A model generated the notes under the pieces. The model was not told the DNA's origin. It ran no database searches and saw only the letters and a program-made list of their open reading frames with translations. Both the position numbers and the translations under genes were made by a program. Below, piece after piece: positions 9,142 through 16,746 of a stretch of DNA of 64,000 nt. This DNA is from Rhodobacterales bacterium (GTDB lineage: Bacteria > Pseudomonadota > Alphaproteobacteria > Rhodobacterales > Rhodobacteraceae): NCBI GenBank assembly GCA_026400355.1, contig JAPLPE010000019.1, positions 62,001-126,000 on the forward strand. Reading direction: 5' to 3'. Within the stretch, counting starts at the first letter, position 1, and each line of letters starts with the position of its first letter.

Positions 9142-9678
9142 TCAGTGCGACTTGGTCTGTGCAGTCAGCCAGTCCATCACGGCCATGAGGACGCCCGAAG
9201 CCACAAATGTCAGGTGGATGACCACGAGCCAGTAGAGTTCGCGTTCGCCATAGGTATCTTCCTGCGCGAGACTGCGGATTTCCATGAAGCGCTTGAGCAG
9301 ATGGATGGCCGAGATCGCGACGATGGAAGCGATGAGCTTCATCTTGAGGCCCGAGAAATCAACGGTTCCCATCCAGTCGGGCCGATCTTCGGTATCGCCA
9401 AGGTCGATCTTGGAGACGAAGTTTTCGTAGCCGGAGAAGAGGACGATCAGCAGCAGGTTTGCGGCAAGCGTGAGGTCGATCAGGGTCAGGATGACGAGGA
9501 TGGCGTCATCGCTTCCCATCTGGAACACTTGGGGAAGGTAGTGGAAGAGTTCGCGGGTAAAGACGATCAGCAGGATGCCGAGCGATAGGACGAGACCGAC
9601 ATACATTGGCGCCATGAGCCAGCGCGAGGCGAATAGTCCGCGTTCGAATGCCTGTTCGATGCCTGGTTTTCGGGCCAT
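9142..9678 (-). CDS. YqhA/UPF0114 family membrane protein
   Basis: About 178 residues starting MARKPGIEQAFERG. The segments WLMAPMYVGLVLSLGILLIVF, ILVILTLIDLTLAANLLLIVLFSGYENFVS and a C-terminal pair of hydrophobic stretches match the UPF0114 (YqhA) family of small multi-pass inner-membrane proteins with no established function. A TTG at 9694-9696 in the same frame is possible, but the ATG gives the usual family N-terminus. It stands alone on the minus strand, separated from rpsD by that gene's terminator. Confidence 0.85.
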   Translation of the reverse strand: MARKPGIEQAFERGLFASRWLMAPMYVGLVLSLGILLIVFTRELFHYLPQVFQMGSDDAILVILTLIDLTLAANLLLIVLFSGYENFVSKIDLGDTEDRPDWMGTVDFSGLKMKLIASIVAISAIHLLKRFMEIRSLAQEDTYGERELYWLVVIHLTFVASGVLMAVMDWLTAQTKSH

Positions 9679-9761
9679 GTTCCATCCGTTCCGCAATGCC
9701 TAGATTTGCCAGCATCTAGCGCGAGTATCGCCGCCCGGCAATCCGTGGCAAAGCAGACATG

Positions 9762-9795
9762 AAAAAACCCGCCGCAGGTTGCTGCGGCGGGTTTC
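9762..9795 (-). terminator. Rho-independent terminator of rpsD
   Basis: A perfect 13-bp stem (9765-9777 with 9782-9794), four-base loop, GC-rich core and, read on the minus strand, a run of six T after the stem. It lies about 30 bp past the rpsD stop and is the clearest intrinsic terminator in the window. Confidence 0.92.
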
Positions 9796-9823
9796 TGTCC
9801 CTCGGATCTTTCCGGGTAACGCC

Positions 9824-10444
9824 TTAGTTCTTGGCGTAGTATTCGACGATCAGGTTCGGTTCCATCACGACCGGATAGGGCACATCGCCCAGGCCCGGCT
9901 GACGCACGAACTTGGCGGTCATCCTGGAGTGGTCGACTTCGAGATAGTCGGGCACATCGCGTTCGGCCAGGCTGATCGCTTCGAGGACGACGGCCAGCTG
10001 CTTGGACTTGGCGCGCACTTCGATGACGTCGCCTTCCTTGACGCGGTAGGAGGGGATGTTCACGGACTTGCCGTTCACGGTGACGTGGGCGTGGTTCACG
10101 AACTGGCGGGCGGCAAAGACGGTCGGCACGAACTTGGCGCGGTAGACGACCGCATCCAGACGACGCTCGAGCAGGCCGATGAGGTTTTCACCGGTGTCGC
10201 CCTTGACGCGTTCGGCTTCGGAATAGATGCGGCGGAACTGCTTTTCGGTGAGATCGCCGTAGTAGCCCTTGAGCTTTTGCTTGGCGCGGAGCTGAGTGCC
10301 GAAGTCGGACAGCTTGCCCTTGCGGCGCTGGCCATGCTGGCCGGGGCCGTATTCGCGGCGGTTGACCGGGGACTTGGGACGGCCCCAGATGTTTTCACCC
10401 ATGCGGCGGTCAATCTTGTACTTGGCAGCGGTGCGTTTGGTCAC
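9824..10444 (-). CDS. rpsD: 30S ribosomal protein S4
   Basis: 206 residues, the normal S4 length. N-terminus [20 protein letters not shown], then the S4 RNA-binding domain from about residue 95 ([33 protein letters not shown]), ending [23 protein letters not shown]. The zinc-binding cysteines of some S4 proteins are absent. S4 nucleates 30S assembly on the 5' domain of 16S rRNA. Translation starts at GTG 10442-10444, supported by AAGGAG seven bases upstream. It is monocistronic: its own promoter candidate is upstream and a strong terminator downstream. Confidence 0.97.
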   Translation of the reverse strand: MTKRTAAKYKIDRRMGENIWGRPKSPVNRREYGPGQHGQRRKGKLSDFGTQLRAKQKLKGYYGDLTEKQFRRIYSEAERVKGDTGENLIGLLERRLDAVVYRAKFVPTVFAARQFVNHAHVTVNGKSVNIPSYRVKEGDVIEVRAKSKQLAVVLEAISLAERDVPDYLEVDHSRMTAKFVRQPGLGDVPYPVVMEPNLIVEYYAKN

Positions 10445-10578
10445 GGCTGATCTCCTTCAGGTATGAAGCGGTCCGTTGATCGGCCCGCGTTGTGAAGGGC
10501 GTTGTCCTCTGGACATTCCTTGCGGAATACCCCGACAGGTCACCCCTTGCGGGGGCCGCCAACACCATGAGCGGCGTC

Positions 10579-10605
10579 CTTCTATCACGGCGGGGGTATT
10601 GTCAA
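10579..10605 (-). promoter_or_regulatory. Candidate rpsD promoter
   Basis: On the minus strand a TTGACA (10600-10605) is followed 15 bp later by TAGAAG (10579-10584). The -35 is perfect; the -10 and the spacer are not. It lies ~135 bp before the rpsD start, leaving a long leader that could host S4 regulation. No leader structure was verified. Confidence 0.4.
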
Positions 10606-10668
10606 GCCTTGCGGCGGGTCGTTTTCCAACAGACAAGGGCGGAAAGGCGAACGGGAGCCGCAGGCCGC

Positions 10669-11475
10669 ATGAAGCAGCAGTTCATCACGATCAAATGGGG
10701 CCGGAAGTACGGGCCGGAGTATCTGAACCGGCTGTACGGGATGGTGGGGCGGAACATTGCGGGGCCGTTCGAGTTCTTTTGCCTGACCGATGATTCTGCA
10801 GGCATCCGGCCCGAGGTGACCTGTCTGCCGCTGCCCGATCTGGCGTGTGAACCACCGAAAAACACGAAAGGCATCTGGGGCAAGTCGCGGCTGTGGGCGC
10901 CCGATCTGGGCGGGCCTACGGGGCCGGTGCTGTTTGTTGATCTGGATGTGGTGATTACCGGTCGGCTTGAGCCGTTCTTCGAGACGGGCGGGCCGGAGGA
11001 TGTGATTCTGGCGCGCAACCCGAATACGCCGCTGGAGAAACTTGGGCAGACATCGCTGTTCCGTTATCCGGTGGGGAAGCTTGCGCCGCTGCGCGAGAGA
11101 TTCCTGGCCGATCCGCAGGGGGTCGCGGACGAGTATCGGTTCGAGCAGCGGTTTGTGACCCGGAATGCGCCGGGGGGCGTGCAGTTCTGGCCCAAGGGGT
11201 GGGTCGCGCATTTCCGGATGCATTGCGTTCCGTCGTTTCCGATGAATTATATTATGGCGCCAAGGTTGCCGAATGGGACGCGGGTCGCGATCTTTCCGGG
11301 GCCGCTGAATCCGCCGGATGCGATTGCGGGGCGCTGGACCGAGGACCGGCCGGTCGAAAGCCCGTGGCAGCATCTGAAGGCGACGTTTTCGGCGCGGCGG
11401 ACGGAAAGCATCTCGCGGCATTTGCGGCATTACAACCTGCCCGCGCCCTGGGTGGCGAAGGCCTGGGTCGAGTAG
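10669..11475 (+). CDS. Glycosyltransferase-like protein (GT-A fold, unclassified)
   Basis: About 268 residues starting MKQQFITIKWGRKYGPEY. LFVDLDVVI contains a DxD motif, the metal/nucleotide-sugar site of GT-A enzymes, and PFEFFCLTDDSAGIRPEV, IWGKSRLWAPDLGGPTGP and YRFEQRFVTRNAP fit a family of short bacterial glycosyltransferase-like proteins common in Rhodobacteraceae. Donor and acceptor are unknown. No signal peptide or membrane segment is visible, so it is probably cytoplasmic. It converges with the GT8 gene, ending one base before it, so two unrelated glycosyltransferases sit tail to tail. Confidence 0.7.
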   Translation: MKQQFITIKWGRKYGPEYLNRLYGMVGRNIAGPFEFFCLTDDSAGIRPEVTCLPLPDLACEPPKNTKGIWGKSRLWAPDLGGPTGPVLFVDLDVVITGRLEPFFETGGPEDVILARNPNTPLEKLGQTSLFRYPVGKLAPLRERFLADPQGVADEYRFEQRFVTRNAPGGVQFWPKGWVAHFRMHCVPSFPMNYIMAPRLPNGTRVAIFPGPLNPPDAIAGRWTEDRPVESPWQHLKATFSARRTESISRHLRHYNLPAPWVAKAWVE

Positions 11476-11476
11476 C

Positions 11477-12412
11477 CTATTGCCCTGCGGGGCGGGTGGC
11501 GAAGGGATCAGGGAAGCGGGCGAGGTAGCGCTGCATGGACCGCATGCTCCACCAGTGCTTTTGGAAGGACCGGCCAAGGTCTGCGGGCCATGCGGGAGCA
11601 TCAGGATCGACGGGGGCTGCGCCGGGGAAGTGGCGGGCGCAGAAGTCGGCATAGGCGCGGCGATAGCGCGGGGGGAGGCTGTTCGCCGTGTCCTTCCATG
11701 GTTTGCGTTTGCCGATGAAATGAACAAGGCGCGGTTCGGCAAGGTCGGCGAAGAAGCGCGAGGACCATGTGTATTGCCAGTTCCACACGGGCGAGAGTTC
11801 GGTCCATTTGCCGTCAAGGACCAGGTTCAGCATCGACTGATCGTGGCGGGTGAGGTCGGCTGCATGGGCGGACCAGAGGGCGCGGCATTGGCCGAGGATG
11901 TCCTGTTCCAGCCATGCGGCGACGTCGATCAGGAGGACACCCGAATTCAGGTAAGGCTTGGCAGCGCGTCCGAATGCACGAAACTCGGGCAGGCGGCGTG
12001 TGGGTGTGCGCCACTGGGTGTTGTCGCGGACAGCAGCCAGCGCTTGCCCGTGAAGCGGGATCCCGAGAAGGCGATCGAGTCCCTTGCCCGCAGGCAGGAT
12101 GTCACAATCAAGATAGAGTATCCGTTCATAGCGCCCGGCCATCTGATCCGGAATCATGAGGCGCAGATATGCTTCTGACCCATGGCGACTTTGGTGCGGC
12201 CCACCCTCGAACGGGTTTCGTAAGGCAATTGTTTCAAACAAGAAACCGGCCTGTTTCAAAGCAGGGGGAAGCGTGAGCGGGTCCGTCGAAAAGATGCAAA
12301 TGTCGAAGCTGCGATCCGGATGGGTGCGGGCGATCTGGTCGGCCAGCGTCAAGGCATAGGGCGCGTAGCCCGCATCGCAGGCCATGACGACGGCTGACTT
12401 TCCTGCGGCCAT
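11477..12412 (-). CDS. Glycosyltransferase family 8 protein
   Basis: About 311 residues starting MAAGKSAVVMACDAGYAPYA. RILYLDCDIL carries the DxD metal site, followed by KPYLNSGVLLIDVAAW, HDQSMLNLVLDGKW and LVHFIGKRKPW; this order (DxD, NSGV, DQ, HFxGxxKPW) is diagnostic of GT8 retaining galactosyl/glucosyltransferases such as LgtC. The likely role is surface-glycan or lipopolysaccharide decoration from the cytoplasmic face; acceptor unknown. The ATG at 12410-12412 has AAAGGA upstream; an ATG 33 bp earlier is in frame. The C-terminus extends ~50 residues past the KPW motif with a Trp-rich basic tail. Confidence 0.85.
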   Translation of the reverse strand: MAAGKSAVVMACDAGYAPYALTLADQIARTHPDRSFDICIFSTDPLTLPPALKQAGFLFETIALRNPFEGGPHQSRHGSEAYLRLMIPDQMAGRYERILYLDCDILPAGKGLDRLLGIPLHGQALAAVRDNTQWRTPTRRLPEFRAFGRAAKPYLNSGVLLIDVAAWLEQDILGQCRALWSAHAADLTRHDQSMLNLVLDGKWTELSPVWNWQYTWSSRFFADLAEPRLVHFIGKRKPWKDTANSLPPRYRRAYADFCARHFPGAAPVDPDAPAWPADLGRSFQKHWWSMRSMQRYLARFPDPFATRPAGQ

Positions 12413-12477
12413 GGGCGGTTGTCCTTTTACCGCAAAGGCTAGCATCCCCGGCGCGGTGCGGCCAGCGGGAATGGCGG

Positions 12478-13521
12478 TCAGGCCTGGGGATGGCGGAGGA
12501 TCGCGGCTTCGCTTCGGTTGAGCATCCGGCGGGCGGGCGGGCCGTAGCTGTGTGGGTCGGTGGCGATGCGGGGGAAGAGGGCGAGGAGGCTGACCCGTTC
12601 GGCGGCATCCATCGTGGAAAGACCCGCGCGGGCGGGGTGGAAGCTGTCGGATTCAACGCCGTTGGCGAAAAGGATTTCGTGCTGAGGGAGGAGGAGGTGG
12701 ATGTAGGTCACCTCTTTCAGGGCGCGGTCGGTGAGGATCGTGGAGTCGTTGACGAGATCGCGGGCGGTGACGAGGACTTCGTCCGCGCTGAAGAGGGCAC
12801 GTGCGCGGAGGCCCTGCAGAAGGATGCGGTGACCGGGGGAGACGAGGAGGCCTGCGTCGGGGATGGCGTCGTCGAGCGCGCCATGGCGGAGGCGGATCGG
12901 TGCGAGATGCGGCATGGCGTGAAGGCGGGCGCCTGACACGCGGCAGCGACCGGTCCAGAGGACGGGTTGAGGGCCGTTGTCCTTGGTCTGCAGCAGGGTG
13001 CCTTGTGTGGTCTGTTCGACCGGGATCAGGCCGGCGGGGGTGCGGATCAGTGTACCGGGGGTGAAGCAGATGACGCTGGCGGCGGGGTCGGCCTGAAGGG
13101 CGGGCAGGCCGGTGGCGGAGATGACCCAAAGGTCGGTGTTGCGGGGTGGCAGGTGGCCGTCGAACTGCACCAGCGGAGGCCGGTCGGGGCCGGTCGGGAT
13201 GAGCGTGGGGGACCAGACCTTGCGGCCGTCGGTGACGGTGAAGGACGGGTGGTCATCATCCGCCAGAGGCGGCGGCGCGGCGTGGGCTGGGCCGGAAGGC
13301 AAAAGGCGGCGGACGGAACGGGCGGCACGGCGGCGGAGGTCCGCGCTGCCGGTGGCGTCACCGAGGGGGAGAATGTTGGCGGGACCGTCGATGCGGAAGG
13401 GTTCACCCGACCAGCGCCAACACTGGCCGGGGCGGAGTGATGTGACGGGGCCGGCGGGCTCGAAATCGAGGGTCGTGGCGGACCACGGAATCACGAACAT
13501 GCCGCGAAAGCCTGATTCCAT
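12478..13521 (-). CDS. Hint (hedgehog/intein)-domain protein
   Basis: 347 residues. An N-terminal ~150-residue region precedes a Hint domain beginning at the CFTPGTLIRTPAGLIPVE segment (the conserved Cys is the nucleophile position in Hint folds), followed by DNGPQPVLWTGRCRV, LLVSPGHRILLQG and YIHLLLPQHEILFANGVESDSFHP. This is the layout of the standalone Hint proteins common in Rhodobacteraceae, which often lie at the C-terminus of larger extracellular proteins; here only a short non-repetitive N-terminal region is present. Whether autoprocessing occurs is unknown. No signal peptide is obvious. An internal ATG at 13500 is an alternative start. Confidence 0.8.
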   Translation of the reverse strand: MESGFRGMFVIPWSATTLDFEPAGPVTSLRPGQCWRWSGEPFRIDGPANILPLGDATGSADLRRRAARSVRRLLPSGPAHAAPPPLADDDHPSFTVTDGRKVWSPTLIPTGPDRPPLVQFDGHLPPRNTDLWVISATGLPALQADPAASVICFTPGTLIRTPAGLIPVEQTTQGTLLQTKDNGPQPVLWTGRCRVSGARLHAMPHLAPIRLRHGALDDAIPDAGLLVSPGHRILLQGLRARALFSADEVLVTARDLVNDSTILTDRALKEVTYIHLLLPQHEILFANGVESDSFHPARAGLSTMDAAERVSLLALFPRIATDPHSYGPPARRMLNRSEAAILRHPQA

Positions 13522-13626
13522 CGGGGGTTGTGCCTGCCCTGCGTGTCTGGTCCCGCGTCTTTGCGCGGCTTTCGACGAGGGTATCAGAGGCAGGCCGGGA
13601 CGGGCAACAGGGATGAATCGGACGTC

Positions 13627-14529
13627 TCAGAAGACAAAGCGGACGTTGAGCGAGCCGAGCACCTGTCCTTCGGGCTGGCCTTCGTATTCGGGGGAAAGCC
13701 AGGTTAGGCCGTAGAAGACCGAGGCCGTGGGGCGCGGCTGCCAATGGAGGCCGATGCGGGCACGGGTGCGGCTGTCGGTGGCGGTGACGCCGCGATCCTG
13801 AGGCAGATAGACCGAGGAACCGACTTGCGCCCAGTCGGCCCCGGCGACGAGGGCGAAGCCCGACTCGTGGCCACGGATCGCGCGGTAAAGCTGGCCGGTG
13901 GGGACGTCACGGAGGAGGAGGTCGGATTGCAGGATGCGACCCCAGATGAGATCGCCGCCGATGCGGGCGATGTTTTCGACGCCCGCCTGCCCTTCGACAA
14001 AGGGACGGAAGGTGACGGCGGGGGCGAGTTGCAGGGGATAGCCGTATTCGGCCATGACCGAGGCGTGGATGGCGTCGGGAAGCTGATCTTCGCCGCCCGA
14101 GGCGGGGATCAGGCCGAAATTGTCGTGGAACCAGTCCTGAAAGCCGGAAATGCCGGTCTGGGGGCCGATGGCGGTGATGTCGAGCCCGGCAGAAAGCTGG
14201 CCACCACCAAGGGCGGAATGGGTGTGAATGCCGTAGCTGAGCGCACCGACATATGGGCGATAACCGTCTGAACCGACTGCATAGGGGGCGATGATTTCGG
14301 TCCGGAAGCGGAGTTCGATGAGGTCGCTGAAGCGGCCGGGCCATGTGCCATCCCAACCGGAGCCGGAGATGAACGACACGACGAAGGAGCCCGTACGCCA
14401 ACGGTCGTGGCCATCACCGATGGCATCGTTGTTGAAGAGGCGGCCGACGCCGAGCGTCGTGCGTTCCTGCGCCGTGGCCGGGGTGGCGAAGGCAATGAGC
14501 AAGGCCAGAATTGTGGCGAGTGTGCGCAT
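13627..14529 (-). CDS. LpxR-like lipid A deacylase family (DUF2219) outer-membrane protein
   Basis: 300 residues with signal peptide MRTLATILALLIAFATPATAQ and a beta-barrel-like mature part ending in Phe (VLGSLNVRFVF), typical of outer-membrane proteins. RLFNNDAIGDGHDRWRTGS near the N-terminus matches the NDxxxxxDxxYTxG-type opening of the LpxR family, and the GGEDQLPDAIHASVMAEYG and RLGGDLIWG-type segments also fit. LpxR removes the 3'-acyloxyacyl chain of lipid A in a calcium-dependent manner; activity here is inferred only from family. Divergent from the downstream DMT transporter pair. Confidence 0.7.
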   Translation of the reverse strand: MRTLATILALLIAFATPATAQERTTLGVGRLFNNDAIGDGHDRWRTGSFVVSFISGSGWDGTWPGRFSDLIELRFRTEIIAPYAVGSDGYRPYVGALSYGIHTHSALGGGQLSAGLDITAIGPQTGISGFQDWFHDNFGLIPASGGEDQLPDAIHASVMAEYGYPLQLAPAVTFRPFVEGQAGVENIARIGGDLIWGRILQSDLLLRDVPTGQLYRAIRGHESGFALVAGADWAQVGSSVYLPQDRGVTATDSRTRARIGLHWQPRPTASVFYGLTWLSPEYEGQPEGQVLGSLNVRFVF

Positions 14530-14703
14530 GGTGTGGCCGGGATCTGGGGCTCTCAGTGCAAGCATAGCGCATTCGGGACCGGGATGGGGTGCCCTGTCCT
14601 GCCCGTTGGGGTTTGGCACGCAGGACTATGGCGGTAGGGCCACAGCGGGTTGCAGGCGCGTGGGAATCGGGCCCATAAGCGCGGGCTGAAGACAAGAGGA
14701 TTG

Positions 14704-15189
14704 ATGATGGCAGGCGAAGCTCCGGGCCCGGCGGGGAGACCGATCGACTATCTGGCGGCCTTTGCGACAGGCGGGCTGATGACGTTGATGATCAGCGTTA
14801 ACGGCGAGATGGCGCGGTACACGACGCCACTGTTTTCGTCGCTTGCGGCACATGGGACGGGGACGGTGGCGGCTGTGGTGTTCATGCTGTTCTTGCGGCG
14901 GGGCGAGACGGCTGTAGCGGGGGTAAGAGCCCCTCTTTGGGCCTATCTGGGCGGGATCTGTGGGGCCGTTACGGTGATGATGTCGGGGGTCACGGTGAAC
15001 ACGGCGCTGGCGCTGTCGGGGACTCTGGCGCTGGGGCTGGTGGGGCAGGTCCTGTTCGGGCTGGCGGCGGACCGCTGGGGGTTGTTCGGGATGCTGCGAC
15101 GGATGCCATCGCTGCGGGATATGGCTGCGCTGGGGCTGATCTTGGCGGGCAGCATCCTCATCATCTTTCTGGGCGGGAGGGCGGCATGA
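14704..15189 (+). CDS. YdcZ/DUF606-type DMT family transporter, first of a pair
   Basis: About 161 residues with five hydrophobic segments (FATGGLMTLMISVNGEMARY, FSSLAAHGTGTVAAVVFMLF, LGGICGAVTVMMSGVTVNTA, TLALGLVGQVLFGLAADRWG, AALGLILAGSILIIFLGG). The internal Asn/Gly-rich SVNGE motif and five-helix size match the YdcZ half-size drug/metabolite transporters, which function as pairs. The ATG at 14704 follows AAGAGGA; a second ATG lies at 14707. Its stop overlaps the next start by 4 bp (ATGA), so the two subunits are translationally coupled. Substrate unknown. Confidence 0.8.
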   Translation: MMAGEAPGPAGRPIDYLAAFATGGLMTLMISVNGEMARYTTPLFSSLAAHGTGTVAAVVFMLFLRRGETAVAGVRAPLWAYLGGICGAVTVMMSGVTVNTALALSGTLALGLVGQVLFGLAADRWGLFGMLRRMPSLRDMAALGLILAGSILIIFLGGRAA

Positions 15190-15623
15190 TCCTGTACATC
15201 GGGCTGGCGCTGTCGGCGGGGCTTCTTATCAGTCTTTCGCGGCAGATCAACGGGCGGCTGAGCCTGTCGACATCGCCCCTGCAGGCGTCGTTCTGGAACC
15301 ATCTGGTGGGGTTCGTGGCGTTGCTTGCGATGGGGTTGGCGGTGGGCGGGCTCTGGCCTGAGGGGCTGAAGGATGCGCCGTGGCATGCCTGGATCGGAGG
15401 GCCGATCGGGGTGATCTTTGTGTCGGCGGGAAGCTGGCTGATCGCGCGGATCGGGGCGGTGAGCACGGCATTGCTGGTGATCGGCGGGCAGATGGTATCG
15501 GGCGTGGTGGTGGACATGTGGCAAGGTGTGCCGGGGGCGCTTTGGGCGCGGAGCCTTGGGGTTGTGCTGATCCTTGCGGGGATGGTGCTGATCCAGAGCC
15601 GGGGAAAAACGCGTGAGGCGTGA
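15186..15623 (+). CDS. YdcZ/DUF606-type DMT family transporter, second of a pair
   Basis: 145 residues, again five membrane segments (IGLALSAGLLISLSRQINGRLS, FWNHLVGFVALLAMGLAVGG, WIGGPIGVIFVSAGSWLIAR, AVSTALLVIGGQMVSGVVVD, ARSLGVVLILAGMVLIQSRG). SRQINGRLS corresponds to the SVNGE region of its partner, and WNHLVG and GGQM are characteristic of the family. Coupled to the preceding gene by an ATGA overlap, consistent with a heterodimeric carrier. Substrate cannot be inferred from the neighbours. Confidence 0.8.
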   Translation: MILYIGLALSAGLLISLSRQINGRLSLSTSPLQASFWNHLVGFVALLAMGLAVGGLWPEGLKDAPWHAWIGGPIGVIFVSAGSWLIARIGAVSTALLVIGGQMVSGVVVDMWQGVPGALWARSLGVVLILAGMVLIQSRGKTREA

Positions 15624-15668
15624 GGCGGGGGTCTTGAGCCGGGCCTATCGGATGCTGACCTATGGGGC

Positions 15669-16622
15669 ATGAGTGACACCGGCCCCCTGCCCCATGAGGA
15701 TGATCCGCTGATTGTGGCGGGGCGGGCCTATTTTGCGGAACGGCGGGCGCGGGTGGACGGGTTTGCGAAGGACCTGTTTGGACTGCGGGGGACGTTCCGG
15801 CTTCACCGCAAGGCGCTGGTGCTGGATCTGCTGCGGGCGCCGGTGAATGTCCTGATGGGGCTGGTGGCGGTGATCCAGCGGGTGGCAGTGCTGCTGCTGG
15901 GCGTTTTGCGGCTGCAGCGGGCGGCACTGTGGCTGCGGGCACGGCCGGTGCTGTTCACGACGGATGTGGCGACCGAGGTGGAGCGGAGGGTGCTGACCGA
16001 TCTGCTGGAACTGCCTGTGCCCGCGGGGGCGCGGCGGAGCGACTGGCCTGCGGCTGTGCTGGCCGCACCAGAGTTGCGCGGGCTGATCCGGCGGGCCGGG
16101 TCGGTGGCGGCGGCAGAGGGCATGGCGCAGGAAGCGCTGCATATCGTGAACGAGTATGCGGGGACGCGGACGGCGGTGGCCGACATGGCCACGGCTTTGG
16201 GGACGCTCGCCTTTGGGGCGGTGATCCTGCATGCGGTGACGCCGGGGATGATTTCGATGGCGCCGTCGATTGCGTCCACGCTGGCTTTCGAGGCAGCCGT
16301 GGCGGAGTTTCCGCTGGGGTCATGGCTGGGCGGGACGTGGTACTGGCTGTTCCCGACCGAGGCGACCTTGTGGCTTTATGCGCGGACGCTGGGGGCACTG
16401 GTGATGCTGGCGGCAGTTATCTCGGCCTTTGGGGGGCTGGTGGCCGACCCGGTGCAGGTGTGGACGGGGGTGCACCGGCGGCGGCTGTTGCGGATGATCG
16501 ATGCGCTGGAGGCGGAGTTCATGGGATCGGCTGTCGGGTTTGCGGCGCTGGAGCACTATCTGGCGCGGGTGATGGATCTGGCGGATGCGGGGGTGTCGGT
16601 GGTGCGGCATTTGAAGGGGTAG
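15669..16622 (+). CDS. Hypothetical multi-pass membrane protein
   Basis: 317 residues. Two hydrophobic stretches are near the middle N-terminal part (LVLDLLRAPVNVLMGLVAVIQRVAVLLLGVLRL) and two in the C-terminal half (MATALGTLAFGAVILHAVTPGMISM and LWLYARTLGALVMLAAVISAFGGL); the latter flank a loop with FPLGSWLGGTWYWLFP. The rest is soluble helix. I do not recognise a characterised family; it may belong to a Rhodobacterales-restricted DUF. It lies 45 bp after the transporter pair, on the same strand, and may be the last gene of that transcript. Confidence 0.7.
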   Translation: MSDTGPLPHEDDPLIVAGRAYFAERRARVDGFAKDLFGLRGTFRLHRKALVLDLLRAPVNVLMGLVAVIQRVAVLLLGVLRLQRAALWLRARPVLFTTDVATEVERRVLTDLLELPVPAGARRSDWPAAVLAAPELRGLIRRAGSVAAAEGMAQEALHIVNEYAGTRTAVADMATALGTLAFGAVILHAVTPGMISMAPSIASTLAFEAAVAEFPLGSWLGGTWYWLFPTEATLWLYARTLGALVMLAAVISAFGGLVADPVQVWTGVHRRRLLRMIDALEAEFMGSAVGFAALEHYLARVMDLADAGVSVVRHLKG

Positions 16623-16663
16623 CGGAGGCGCTCGTTCCGCGCGACATGCGGCCTTGCCGGGGT

Positions 16664-16690
16664 GGTGGGTTTCACCCACCTTACGGAATG
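16664..16690. repeat. Short palindromic repeat, GGTGGGT family, copy 1
   Basis: Seven-base arms GGTGGGT and ACCCACC around a 3-base loop (16664-16680), followed by TTACGGAATG. A closely similar string occurs inside xdhA (36060-36085). It lies between two convergent genes, and a second palindrome of the family starts 45 bp further on. Confidence 0.7.
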
Positions 16691-16724
16691 AAGTGTCCGG
16701 TCCGCGGGCGGTTTCGAAGGGTGT

Positions 16725-16746
16725 GGCGGGGTGCACCCCGTCCTAC
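16725..16746. repeat. Short palindromic repeat, GGTGGGT family, copy 2, at the nagA stop
   Basis: Palindrome GGCGGGGTGCACCCCGTCC followed by TACC. Read on the minus strand the repeat begins GGTAGGACGGGG, and its TAG (16743-16745) is the stop codon of nagA. The same arrangement recurs at 55960-55982. Confidence 0.7.

Noticed and set aside
10585-11817. 410-codon minus-strand open frame opposite the glycosyltransferase gene
   Set aside because: Arg/Pro-rich shadow; the opposite strand has the DxD protein with a good start.
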